Below, piece after piece: positions 55,203 through 62,927 of a stretch of DNA of 64,000 bases. This DNA is from Methylobacterium sp. J-077. GTDB lineage: Bacteria > Pseudomonadota > Alphaproteobacteria > Rhizobiales > Beijerinckiaceae. The stretch covers positions 60,253 to 124,252 of the forward strand of contig NZ_JAKSYJ010000254.1 of assembly GCF_022829365.1 (NCBI RefSeq). Direction: 5' to 3'. A program made the position numbers and the translations under genes. How positions within the stretch are numbered: position 1 is the stretch's first letter; every line of letters begins with the position of its first letter. A model generated the notes under the pieces. The model was not told the origin of the DNA. It searched no databases and was given only the letters and a program-made list of their open reading frames with translations.

Positions 55203-56411
55203 TCACGCGAGGGTCGCGACGACACGGGCGATCGCCGCGCAGCCGGCCTCGATGGCGTCCAGCGAAGTGGCGAACGACACGCGCAGGTAAGGGCTGAGCC
55301 CGTAGGACGTGCCGTCCATCACCGAGACGTTGCCGTCGCGCAGGAGAAGCTGCGACACGTCGAGATCGCTCTCGATCCGGGTCCCGTCCGGGGCGCGGCG
55401 ACCGATCAGGCCGGCCACGTTGGGATAGGCGTAGAAGGCCCCGGCCGGGCGCCGGCACGCGATGCCCGGGATGGCGTCAAGCAGCGCGACGGTCCGGTCG
55501 CGGCGGGTCTCGTAAGCCGTCCGCGCCTCCACCACGAAGGTCTGGTCCCCCGACAGCGCCGCCACTGCCGCCGCCTGGCTGATCGAGGACGGGCAGGTCG
55601 TGCTCTGCGACAGGAGGCCGGTCATCGTCCTGGCGAGCAGGCGCGGACCCGCGGCGTAGCCGATCCGCCAGCCGGTCATCGCGTAGGCCTTGGAGACGCC
55701 GTTGATGGTCAGCGTCCGCTCCAGCAAGGCTGGAACGGCCCGCGCGAACGAGATCTGGTGCTGACCGTCATAGACGAAATGCTCGTAGATCTCGTCGGTC
55801 ATCACGAGCACGCGCGGGTGTCGCGCCAGGACCTCGCCCAGCGCCGCCAGTTCCGCGGCGGTGTAGACCGCCCCGGACGGGTTGTTGGGCGAGTTGAGCA
55901 CCAGCCACTTGGTCCGCGGGGTGAGCGCGGCTTCGAGCTGCCCGGGGCTGAGCTTGAACCCGGCTTCCTCGGGGCAGGCGACCACCACCGGCACGCCGTC
56001 GTTGAGGGTCGCCAGATCCGGGTAGGACACCCAGTACGGCGCCGGCACGATCACCTCGTCGCCCGGGTCCAGCGTCGCCGCGAAGGCGATCTGGATCAGC
56101 TGCTTGGCACCGCAGCCGACCACGATGTCGTCCGGCGTGTAGCTCAACCCGTTCTCGCGGATGAGCTTGTCGGCCACGGCCTGCCGCAGGCTCAGCGTGC
56201 CGTTCGAGGCCGTGTAGTGCGTGTCCCCGGCGCGCATGGCGGCCTGGGCCGCCTCCATGATGGGCCGGGGCGTCACGAAGTCGGGCTCGCCGACCGTGAG
56301 GTCGATGATCTGGCGTCCCTGGGCCCGGAGCTGGGTGACCAGGGCCTTGGCCGCGATGCTCGGCGAGGGCCGGATGCTGGCGGGCCGGCGGGCGATGAAG
56401 GTCGTGCTCAT
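55203..56411 (-). CDS. Class I pyridoxal-phosphate aminotransferase (aspartate type)
   Basis: 402 residues. The PLP lysine lies in TINGVSKAYAMTGWRIGYAAG. Other marks are DLTVGEPDFVTP, LNSPNNPSGAVYT (Asn for PLP) and VMTDEIYEHFVYDG (Asp/Tyr). It belongs to the aspartate/aromatic/arginine-pyruvate aminotransferase group; exact substrate is not readable. It sits between the binding protein (64 bases) and the RraA-like gene (26 bases) on the same strand, pointing to catabolism of the amino acid that the binding protein captures. Confidence 0.93.
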   Translation of the reverse strand: MSTTFIARRPASIRPSPSIAAKALVTQLRAQGRQIIDLTVGEPDFVTPRPIMEAAQAAMRAGDTHYTASNGTLSLRQAVADKLIRENGLSYTPDDIVVGCGAKQLIQIAFAATLDPGDEVIVPAPYWVSYPDLATLNDGVPVVVACPEEAGFKLSPGQLEAALTPRTKWLVLNSPNNPSGAVYTAAELAALGEVLARHPRVLVMTDEIYEHFVYDGQHQISFARAVPALLERTLTINGVSKAYAMTGWRIGYAAGPRLLARTMTGLLSQSTTCPSSISQAAAVAALSGDQTFVVEARTAYETRRDRTVALLDAIPGIACRRPAGAFYAYPNVAGLIGRRAPDGTRIESDLDVSQLLLRDGNVSVMDGTSYGLSPYLRVSFATSLDAIEAGCAAIARVVATLA

Positions 56412-56437
56412 GATGGGGCTCGTTCGCATCGTTCCGA

Positions 56438-57109
56438 TCAGGCCGAGATGCCGAAGCTCTCGAGGGTGCCGTGAAGCCAGTCCTGGCGCGCGGCCCCCGC
56501 GGCGATCTCCGCCATGATCGCCTGCTCCTGGCGTAGCTTCGCCTGTGCGCCTGCGATGACGGCGGGGAGCTGCTCCGGCGCGAAGGCGATCAGGCCGTCC
56601 TCGTCGCCGACGATGACGTCGCCGGGCGCGATCGGCTGGCCGCCGACGCTGACCGGGACGTTGAGCAGCGCCGGCCCGGACTTGTAGGGGCCGCGGTGGA
56701 CGATGCCGCGCGCGTAGCAGGGGAAATCGCCGGCCGCGAAGGTCGCCACATCGCGGATCGCGCCATCGACGACGAAGCCGGCACAGCCGCGTGAGACCGC
56801 GTAGGCGCGCATCAGGTCGCCGCACAGGGCGTTGTTCAGGTCGCCGCCGCCGTCGACCACCAGGACGTGCCCGGGCTTCATCAGCGCCAGCGCGTGATAG
56901 AAGCCGAGGTTGTCGCCGGGGCGCGACGTCACCGTGAAAGCGGTGCCGACCAGCTTGCCGGCGCCGTTATAGCGATTGAGCCCGACCAGTCCCGCCAGGC
57001 GATGCAAGTTGTCGCTGAGCAGCGGGGTGGCCAGTTCCCGCAGCGCGTCGCGATCGGCTGCCGCGAGGACGGCGGGAAGCGCGTCCGGATGCTTGAGATG
57101 AGAATGCAT
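56438..57109 (-). CDS. RraA-like protein (HMG/CHA aldolase family), copy A
   Basis: 223 residues of the RraA/methyltransferase-like family. Key stretches: TPLLSDNLHRLAGLVG, PGDNLGFYHALALMKPG, the metal/substrate motif VDGAIRDVATFAAGDFPCYARG with Arg-Asp, and VVDGGGDLNNALCGDL. Members include 4-hydroxy-4-methyl-2-oxoglutarate/oxaloacetate aldolases, so it could act on the keto acid made by the aminotransferase next door (inference). It is divergent from a LysR gene with 94 bases between. Confidence 0.88.
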   Translation of the reverse strand: MHSHLKHPDALPAVLAAADRDALRELATPLLSDNLHRLAGLVGLNRYNGAGKLVGTAFTVTSRPGDNLGFYHALALMKPGHVLVVDGGGDLNNALCGDLMRAYAVSRGCAGFVVDGAIRDVATFAAGDFPCYARGIVHRGPYKSGPALLNVPVSVGGQPIAPGDVIVGDEDGLIAFAPEQLPAVIAGAQAKLRQEQAIMAEIAAGAARQDWLHGTLESFGISA

Positions 57110-57154
57110 TTGTCGATCTCCGTACCGCGACCATCCCACCTCGCCAGCGCGCCG

Positions 57155-57196
57155 AAAAGCGATTAATCGTCGTCTATGATCAGTCGGAAAAGCGAT
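57155..57196 (+). promoter_or_regulatory. Tandem AAAAGCGAT motifs before LysR copy A
   Basis: AAAAGCGAT at 57155-57163 and again at 57188-57196, 33 bases apart (about three turns), the last ending seven bases before the LysR GTG. The same pair, with one base changed, precedes the second LysR gene at the same distance. Probably the LysR binding region in the divergent promoter. Confidence 0.65.
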
Positions 57197-57203
57197 CGAT
57201 TGC

Positions 57204-58106
57204 GTGGCGACCCTCAAGCAGTTCGAAGCCCTGCGCTGGATCGCTCTGCTCGGAAGTTTCGAGCGGGCCGCGGATCGGCTGCACACCACGCAATCGTCGG
57301 TGTCGAAGCGCATCCACGAGCTGGAGGCGTCCCTGGGGACGCCGCTCTTCGACCGCAGCCAGCGCGGCGCCCGGCTGACGGACAAGGGCAAGAGTATTCT
57401 GGCGATCGGCGAGGAGATGCTGGCCCTGCGCGACCGCGCCGTCGCGGTCGCCACGAGCCGCGCGACCCTGATCCGGCACCTGCGCTTCGGGGTCACCGAG
57501 CTGACCGCACTCACGTGGCTACCGCAATTCGTGGCCGAGCTGCGGGCGACCTATCCGAACATCGTCCTTGAACCGGAAGTCGAGCAGAGCACCACGTTGT
57601 TCGACAATCTCAAGAGCGGGGCCCTCGATTTCATCGTGACGCCCGACGTGTTCCGGCAGCCGGGATTCCGGAGCGTCGCGCTCGCCAGTGTCCGGAGCGC
57701 CTGGATGTGCAGTCCCGTCCTCTTGCGGGACCGGGGCGTCGTGGAACTGGCCGAGCTGGCGCAGTTCAGCATCCTGACCCAGGGCAATCGCTCCGGATCG
57801 GGCGTGGTCTTCGATCAATGGCTGCAGGCGTGCGGCGTTTCCTTGCCCCACATGATCCAGAGCAACAGCTTCGTCGCCATCGTCGGGCTGACGCTCGCGG
57901 AGGTCGGCGTCAGCTATCTGCCGGAACGATGCTTCGACGGGTTGATCGAACGCGAGCGATTGCGGGTGATCGACACCAACCCGCCCTTGCCCCCGATCAC
58001 CTACGTGGTGACGTTTCGCGAGACCGAGTCGTTCACCACCATCGAGGCGATTTCCAGGATCGCTCAGTCAACGTGTAACTTCACGAAGCCTATACAGTGG
58101 GCGTAA
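57204..58106 (+). CDS. LysR-family regulator, copy A
   Basis: 300 residues. The HTH is TLKQFEALRWIALLGSFERAADRLHTTQSSVSKRI in outline (residues 3-37). The effector domain has LRFGVTELTALTWLPQFVAEL and later VSYLPERCFDGLIERERL. It starts at a GTG. It is divergent from the RraA-like, aminotransferase and binding protein genes and probably activates them in response to a keto or amino acid. It is clearly paralogous to the LysR at 58518-59426. Confidence 0.92.
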   Translation: MATLKQFEALRWIALLGSFERAADRLHTTQSSVSKRIHELEASLGTPLFDRSQRGARLTDKGKSILAIGEEMLALRDRAVAVATSRATLIRHLRFGVTELTALTWLPQFVAELRATYPNIVLEPEVEQSTTLFDNLKSGALDFIVTPDVFRQPGFRSVALASVRSAWMCSPVLLRDRGVVELAELAQFSILTQGNRSGSGVVFDQWLQACGVSLPHMIQSNSFVAIVGLTLAEVGVSYLPERCFDGLIERERLRVIDTNPPLPPITYVVTFRETESFTTIEAISRIAQSTCNFTKPIQWA

Positions 58107-58517
58107 ATCTCGGCGAACAAATTTCGCCATCAATAACATGCATCGAAATCGTTATCAAAACTTGAAATCATCGGCCTCAAAGATTTAAATTTCGACCAAG
58201 AGTCGCTTGGACAACCGTATGTCCGCTCTCTCGAAAAGGATCAGCATGGCTGAGCGGTCGGAATGGGCGCACAGCGGAACGTCCGCTTTCGGGCGGTGGG
58301 CCACCTCCCGCAAGCCCATCGTCTCGAACGCTTGGGTATCCGACGGTCTGTCTCGTTGAAACGAACGTTTTCCTGGCCGTCAGACGCACCAGCGATCGAC
58401 CTTTCTCTTGCGTTCGGAAGGTATGCCGAACGGCAATCTCGTCAGACCGAGACCGATGAGGGAGGCCAGGATTGTCCTGCCTGGCACGGCGCCATCTGCA
58501 TCAAGGTCAGCATATCG
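58107..58517. other. Intergenic region between convergent LysR genes
   Basis: No gene seen. The first 90 bases are AT-rich (AACATGCATCGAAATCG near 58135). Short frames lack starts or domains. No strong terminator with a T-tract was found. Confidence 0.4.
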
Positions 58518-59426
58518 CTAGAACGCGCTCATCATAACAGGCTTTGTAAAATCACAACTTGAACGAGCAATTCTGCAAATTGCTTCTCTTATGTCCGTCG
58601 AATGTTCTCCCCGAAAGATTACGGCGTACACCACGGATGGCAATGCCGGATCTGTGTCAATGACATGAAGCATGTCGCGTTCAATAAATCCGTCGAAGCA
58701 TCTCTCCGGAAGATAGCTTATGCCAACCTCAGAAATAGTTAAACCAACGAGCGCGACAAGGCTATTGCTTTTAATCGGACGCGGAAGCGCGAGCCCGCAC
58801 TCTTGAAGCCAGCGCTCGAAAACGAGCCCAGAACCCGATTGATCGCCTTGCGTAAGGATATTGAATTGAGACAAGTCCGCCAATCGAACGATGCCGCGTC
58901 CTCGAAAGAGAGCCGGACTGCACATCCAGGCGCTCTTCACGCTGGCAAGCGGAACCTTCCTGTAGCCCGGCTTGGCGAACATGTCGGGCGCTATAATAAA
59001 GTCCATACTCCCGTTTTTCAGCTTTTCAAACAACGATCCGCCCTGTTCAACTTCCGGCTCAAGCTGTATATCCAAATAGTTTGCGCGCAACTCGCCAACA
59101 AATTGCGGCAACCAAATTAAGGCCGTCAGCTCTGTGACACCAAATTTCAATTGACGGATCGGCGTTGCTTCGTTTGATGAAACGGCCTCAATCCGATCGC
59201 GCATCCTCAGCATTTCTTCGCCAAGTTCTAAAATGATCTCGCCCTTGATTGTTAATTTGGATCCGCGTCGGGTCCGCTCAAAGACCGATATCCCCAATTC
59301 GGACTCTAGCTCTTGGATGCGTTTTGAGATTGCTGACTGGCTTGTGTTTAATCGATCGGCCGCTCGTTCGTAACTTCCGAGCAGGACGATCCATTTCAAC
59401 GCTTCGAGCTGCTTGAGGGTCGGCAC
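58518..59426 (-). CDS. LysR-family regulator, copy B
   Basis: 302 residues. HTH TLKQLEALKWIVLLGSYERAADRLNTSQ in outline; the effector domain shows LKFGVTELTALIWLPQF and VGISYLPERCFDGFIERDML, clearly paralogous to copy A along its whole length. The base composition is much more AT-rich than the neighbours and than copy A, which suggests a separate origin or relaxed evolution after a transfer. It starts at a GTG. It is divergent from the second RraA-like gene. Confidence 0.92.
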   Translation of the reverse strand: MPTLKQLEALKWIVLLGSYERAADRLNTSQSAISKRIQELESELGISVFERTRRGSKLTIKGEIILELGEEMLRMRDRIEAVSSNEATPIRQLKFGVTELTALIWLPQFVGELRANYLDIQLEPEVEQGGSLFEKLKNGSMDFIIAPDMFAKPGYRKVPLASVKSAWMCSPALFRGRGIVRLADLSQFNILTQGDQSGSGLVFERWLQECGLALPRPIKSNSLVALVGLTISEVGISYLPERCFDGFIERDMLHVIDTDPALPSVVYAVIFRGEHSTDIREAICRIARSSCDFTKPVMMSAF

Positions 59427-59434
59427 CGTGAGCC

Positions 59435-59475
59435 ATCACTTTTTGGACTATCGAGGGATCATTTTTATCGCTTTT
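59435..59475 (-). promoter_or_regulatory. Tandem AAAAGYGAT motifs before LysR copy B
   Basis: On the minus strand AAAAGCGAT (59475-59467) and AAAAGTGAT (59443-59435), 32 bases apart, the last ending eight bases before the LysR GTG. This copies the arrangement before LysR copy A. Confidence 0.65.
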
Positions 59476-59520
59476 TTTCGGGTACGGAAGATGGGATGAG
59501 CAGGCAACGGAGCGTGATCA

Positions 59521-60190
59521 ATGCCTGCAACGTCCGCCGAGTTGAATACTGTTCCCGCAGTCGCTCCGGAAGCTGACGTAGAAGCTCTGCGGACTTCGGC
59601 GACGCCGCCATTCAGCGATAACCTTGACCGCTTAGGTGATCTTATCGGACTCCAACGGTGCGAACATACGGGCAAGCGCGTCGGGGCCGCGCTCACCGTC
59701 AAATCCCGTCCGGGCGACAACCTCGGCTTCTCCCATGCGCTGGCGGTTATGAAGCCCGGCCATGTCATCGTGATCGATGGCGGAGCTGGTCTCAACAACG
59801 CCCTCTACGGAGACATGATGCGAGCCTATGCGGTCTCCCGTGGCTGCACCGGGTTCATGGTAGACGGAGCAATCCGCGCTATCGCAACCTTCGCGGCGGG
59901 TGACCTCCCCTGTTACGCCCGCGGCGTCGGGCACCGCGGTCCCTATAAATCGGGACCGGCGCAGATCAACCTTCCGGTGAGCGTCGGGAATCAAGTCGTC
60001 AACACGGGTGACGTGGTTAGCGGCGATGACGACGGCCTGATCGCCTTCTCGCCGGATCAGCCTAAAGCTTTGATTGATGATGCGCGCCAAGCAGCGCCGA
60101 GAGCGAGGCATCATGGCTGAGACAGAGGCCGGTACCGAGCGCCAGAAACGGCTCCGCCAGACCCTCGGAACCCTCGGGGTCCACGTCTGA
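59521..60190 (+). pseudogene. RraA-like gene, copy B, frameshifted
   Basis: The frame from ATG 59521 gives PPFSDNLDRLGDLIGLQRC...GPYKSGPAQINLPVSVG, clearly paralogous to copy A, but ends early at 60120 (199 residues). The missing C terminus continues in the next frame up to a TGA at 60188: KQRRERGIMAETEAGTERQK aligns with copy A KLRQEQAIMAEIAAGAARQD. The shift lies near 60080-60095. The catalytic-site Arg-Asp is also changed to Arg-Ala (VDGAIRAIATFAAG). Both point to a decayed copy, though a sequencing error could explain the shift alone. A truncated 199-residue product might still be made. Confidence 0.75.
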
Positions 60191-60285
60191 ACCTCCATTG
60201 CGGGTGAAGCTCCACCCCTGGCTGCCGACATCACTGCGCGTCGCTCGGCAGGCATCAAAAGCATCGACCGGCACGGACGGGAAAC

Positions 60286-61527
60286 ATGCCAAAGGACGTG
60301 ATCGTACTCGGTGCCGGCATCGTCGGCCTATCAACCGCCCTGCATCTCCAGCGACGCGGACGGGATGTGATCGTCGTGGATCGGCGCGGACCAGGTGGCG
60401 GCGCATCCTTCGGTAACGGAGGGCTCATCCAGCGCGAAGCGGTATTTCCGTACCGGTTCCCGCGAGCGGTCGGCGAATTACTCCGCATAGCCCGCAACCG
60501 TTCGATCGATGCCGTCTACCACCCGTTCGCCCTGCCAGGGCTGGCCTCGCCGTTGTTGCGCTACTGGTGGCACGCTCACCCGGATCGCTACGCTCACGCG
60601 GCGCAAGTACAGGCCCGTATGATCATGACCTGCCTGGACGAGCATCTTGATCTCGCCCGAGAGGCTGACGCCACGGAATTGTTGCGCCCGCTGGGCTGGA
60701 TGCGCCTTTACCGGCGGGCGGCCGATCTCGACGCGGCCCTGCTCCAAGCCGAGGTGGCGCACCGCGAATACGGGGTCAATTACGCAGCTCTCGACGGTGA
60801 CGGACTCGAACAGGCGGAGCCGCATCTGCTGGAGCGCAGAGCCGGCGCCTTGCACTGGACGGACGCGCTCTCGCTGAGCGACCCCCATGCTCTGACCGTG
60901 GCCTACGCCAAGCGCCTCGAGAGCCTGGGCGGGGCAGTGCGGACGGGCGACGCCGACAAGCTCGAGAAGCGGGGCGCGAGTTGGTGGATGCCCACGGACG
61001 CCGGACCGATCGAAGCCTCCGCGGTGGTGGTCGCCCTCGGAGCAGCTTCGACGCGCGTGACGCGCCGGTTCGGCTATGCGCCGCCCTTGTTCGGAAAACG
61101 CGGCTACCACATGCACTATGCGATGCAGGGCAATGCGGTCCTCAATCATCCCGTGCTCGACAGCGACAAGGGCTTCCTGATGTCGCCGATGCGCCGGGGC
61201 GTCCGGCTCAGCACGGGCGCGGAATTTGCCAGGGACGGAGCGGCGCCAACGCCGGTGCAGCTCGCGCGCGCTGAACCGATCGCGCGCGCACTGCTACCGC
61301 TGGGCGATCGGGTCGATCCCGAACCCTGGCTGGGTGAGCGTCCGTGCATGCCCGATATGGTGCCGGTGATCGGTCCGGCGCCCCGCGCGAAAGATCTTTG
61401 GTGCGCATTTGGGCATGCGCATCAAGGCATGACGCACGGTCCCAGCAGCGGCCGAATGCTGGCGGAGCTGATGACGGGGGATAAACCTTTCCTCGATCCG
61501 TATCCTTACCGACCGGACCGGTTTTGA
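60286..61527 (+). CDS. FAD-dependent amino-acid dehydrogenase (DadA type)
   Basis: 413 residues of the glycine oxidase/D-amino acid dehydrogenase superfamily. FAD site IVLGAGIVGLSTALHLQRRG; substrate-side region GNGGLIQREAVFPYRFPR; C-terminal PVIGPAPRAKDLWCAFGHAHQGMTHGPSSG. It should deaminate a D-amino or imino acid to a keto acid, passing electrons to quinone or oxygen. It lies between the decayed RraA copy and binding protein copy B, and RidA downstream would clear reactive imine products. Confidence 0.9.
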   Translation: MPKDVIVLGAGIVGLSTALHLQRRGRDVIVVDRRGPGGGASFGNGGLIQREAVFPYRFPRAVGELLRIARNRSIDAVYHPFALPGLASPLLRYWWHAHPDRYAHAAQVQARMIMTCLDEHLDLAREADATELLRPLGWMRLYRRAADLDAALLQAEVAHREYGVNYAALDGDGLEQAEPHLLERRAGALHWTDALSLSDPHALTVAYAKRLESLGGAVRTGDADKLEKRGASWWMPTDAGPIEASAVVVALGAASTRVTRRFGYAPPLFGKRGYHMHYAMQGNAVLNHPVLDSDKGFLMSPMRRGVRLSTGAEFARDGAAPTPVQLARAEPIARALLPLGDRVDPEPWLGERPCMPDMVPVIGPAPRAKDLWCAFGHAHQGMTHGPSSGRMLAELMTGDKPFLDPYPYRPDRF

Positions 61528-61567
61528 CCCGCCTCCATCTTAAAATAACAGATAAGGATACGAAGCC

Positions 61568-62473
61568 ATGCGGATAATTGAAACAACACTCGCCTTGTGC
61601 CTGTTGGTCAATCCGGTATTTGCCGACGAGCTTACCGGGACCTTGAAGAAAATCAAGGACACCAATCGCATTGTGCTCGGCGTGCGCGACAGCGCGACCC
61701 CGTTCAGCTACCTCGACGACAAGCAGCAATACGTCGGCTTCGCCGTCGATATCTGCAAGAAAATCACCGATGCGGTGAAGCAGGAGTTGAAGCTGCCGGA
61801 TCTGCGTGTGGAGATGCAGCCGGTCATCTCATCGACCCGCATTCCGTTGATGACGAACGGCACAATCGATCTGGAGTGTGGGACGACGACAAACAACGCG
61901 GACCGCAAAAAGCTCGTCGAATTTACCAATACCCACTTCCTTACTGCCTCGCGCTACGTCTCGAAAAAAGCGCAGCATTTGGACACGATTGAATCTTTGA
62001 AGGGCAAGACCATCTCCTCGGTGGCCGGATCGACAAACGTGATCCAGCTCAACAAGGTCAACGCCGAACGTAAGCTCGGCATCAGCGTCCAGTCGGCCAA
62101 GGATGTGGTCGAAGGCTTCCTGCTGGTGGAGAGCGGCCGGGCAGCGGCGTTTGTGATGGATGACGTTCAACTGAGCATCCTCGTCGCGCAGTCGAAAGAT
62201 CCAGCCGCCTATGAAGTAAGTCGCGAGGCTCTGTCCGTCCCTGAGCCCTACGGCATCATGCTGCGCAAAGACGACCCAGCCTTCAAGGCCGTGGTCGATC
62301 GCGCCACGGCGGATCTTTACCGAAGCCCTGAGATCATGACGTTCTATGACAGGTGGTTCCTCGCGCCGGTTCCGCCTCGTGGGATCAACTACAACATACC
62401 GATTTCGTCCGAGCTGAAGCGCGCCTTCGCCAACCCGACCGACAATCCCGATCCGGCTGCCTACGCGCGGTAG
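61568..62473 (+). CDS. Amino-acid ABC transporter binding protein, copy B
   Basis: 301 residues, same length as copy A and alike throughout: signal peptide MRIIETTLALCLLVNPVFADE, then GTLKKIKDTNRIVLGVRD, and the end NPTDNPDPAAYAR. It binds an amino acid in the periplasm. No permease or ATPase is nearby, so both copies would need a transporter encoded elsewhere, or act as sensors. It follows the DadA-type gene by 40 bases. Confidence 0.93.
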   Translation: MRIIETTLALCLLVNPVFADELTGTLKKIKDTNRIVLGVRDSATPFSYLDDKQQYVGFAVDICKKITDAVKQELKLPDLRVEMQPVISSTRIPLMTNGTIDLECGTTTNNADRKKLVEFTNTHFLTASRYVSKKAQHLDTIESLKGKTISSVAGSTNVIQLNKVNAERKLGISVQSAKDVVEGFLLVESGRAAAFVMDDVQLSILVAQSKDPAAYEVSREALSVPEPYGIMLRKDDPAFKAVVDRATADLYRSPEIMTFYDRWFLAPVPPRGINYNIPISSELKRAFANPTDNPDPAAYAR

Positions 62474-62563
62474 ATCGGCTCCTTCGCCTGATCGCGGAGA
62501 GATCGTCGCTCATCCAGGCGGTCATGGCGGACCTGGCCGAAGCAGAATGTTTAGGAGATTTAA

Positions 62564-62926
62564 ATGGACATCAACTTCCAGAACCCCGGCAATCTGAAGC
62601 ACCGATCCGATACGGTGATCTATAATGGTGTCGCTTACGTCTCCGGGGCAGTGCCGTCGGATGTCTCGGTAGATATAGCGGGTCAGACGGATCAGGTCTT
62701 GGCCGAGCTTGACGCACGGCTTGCCAGAGCGGGGACTGATAAGTCCAATATTCTTTCAGCCACGATTTGGCTGGAAGACGTCAATGGCGACGCGGCCGCT
62801 TTCAACCAGGTCTGGAATGCCTGGGTCGCTCCCGGCCGGCTCCCAGCTCGGGCCTGTGTGCAGGCTGCCTTGCAGGTTGGCGCACGGGTCGAAGTTGCGA
62901 TCATCGCCGCCGTCCCCAACACCTAG
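62564..62926 (+). CDS. RidA-family imine/enamine deaminase
   Basis: 120 residues of the YjgF/YER057c/RidA family. Motifs: YNGVAYVSGAVPSD, the helix LAELDARLARAGTDKSNILSAT, and the active-site Arg in PARACVQAALQVGARVEVAI. RidA hydrolyses reactive 2-iminoacids such as those from PLP enzymes or amino-acid oxidases, which fits the DadA-type and aminotransferase genes close by. Only two bases separate its stop from the presumed IS end. Confidence 0.9.
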   Translation: MDINFQNPGNLKHRSDTVIYNGVAYVSGAVPSDVSVDIAGQTDQVLAELDARLARAGTDKSNILSATIWLEDVNGDAAAFNQVWNAWVAPGRLPARACVQAALQVGARVEVAIIAAVPNT

Positions 62927-62927
62927 G

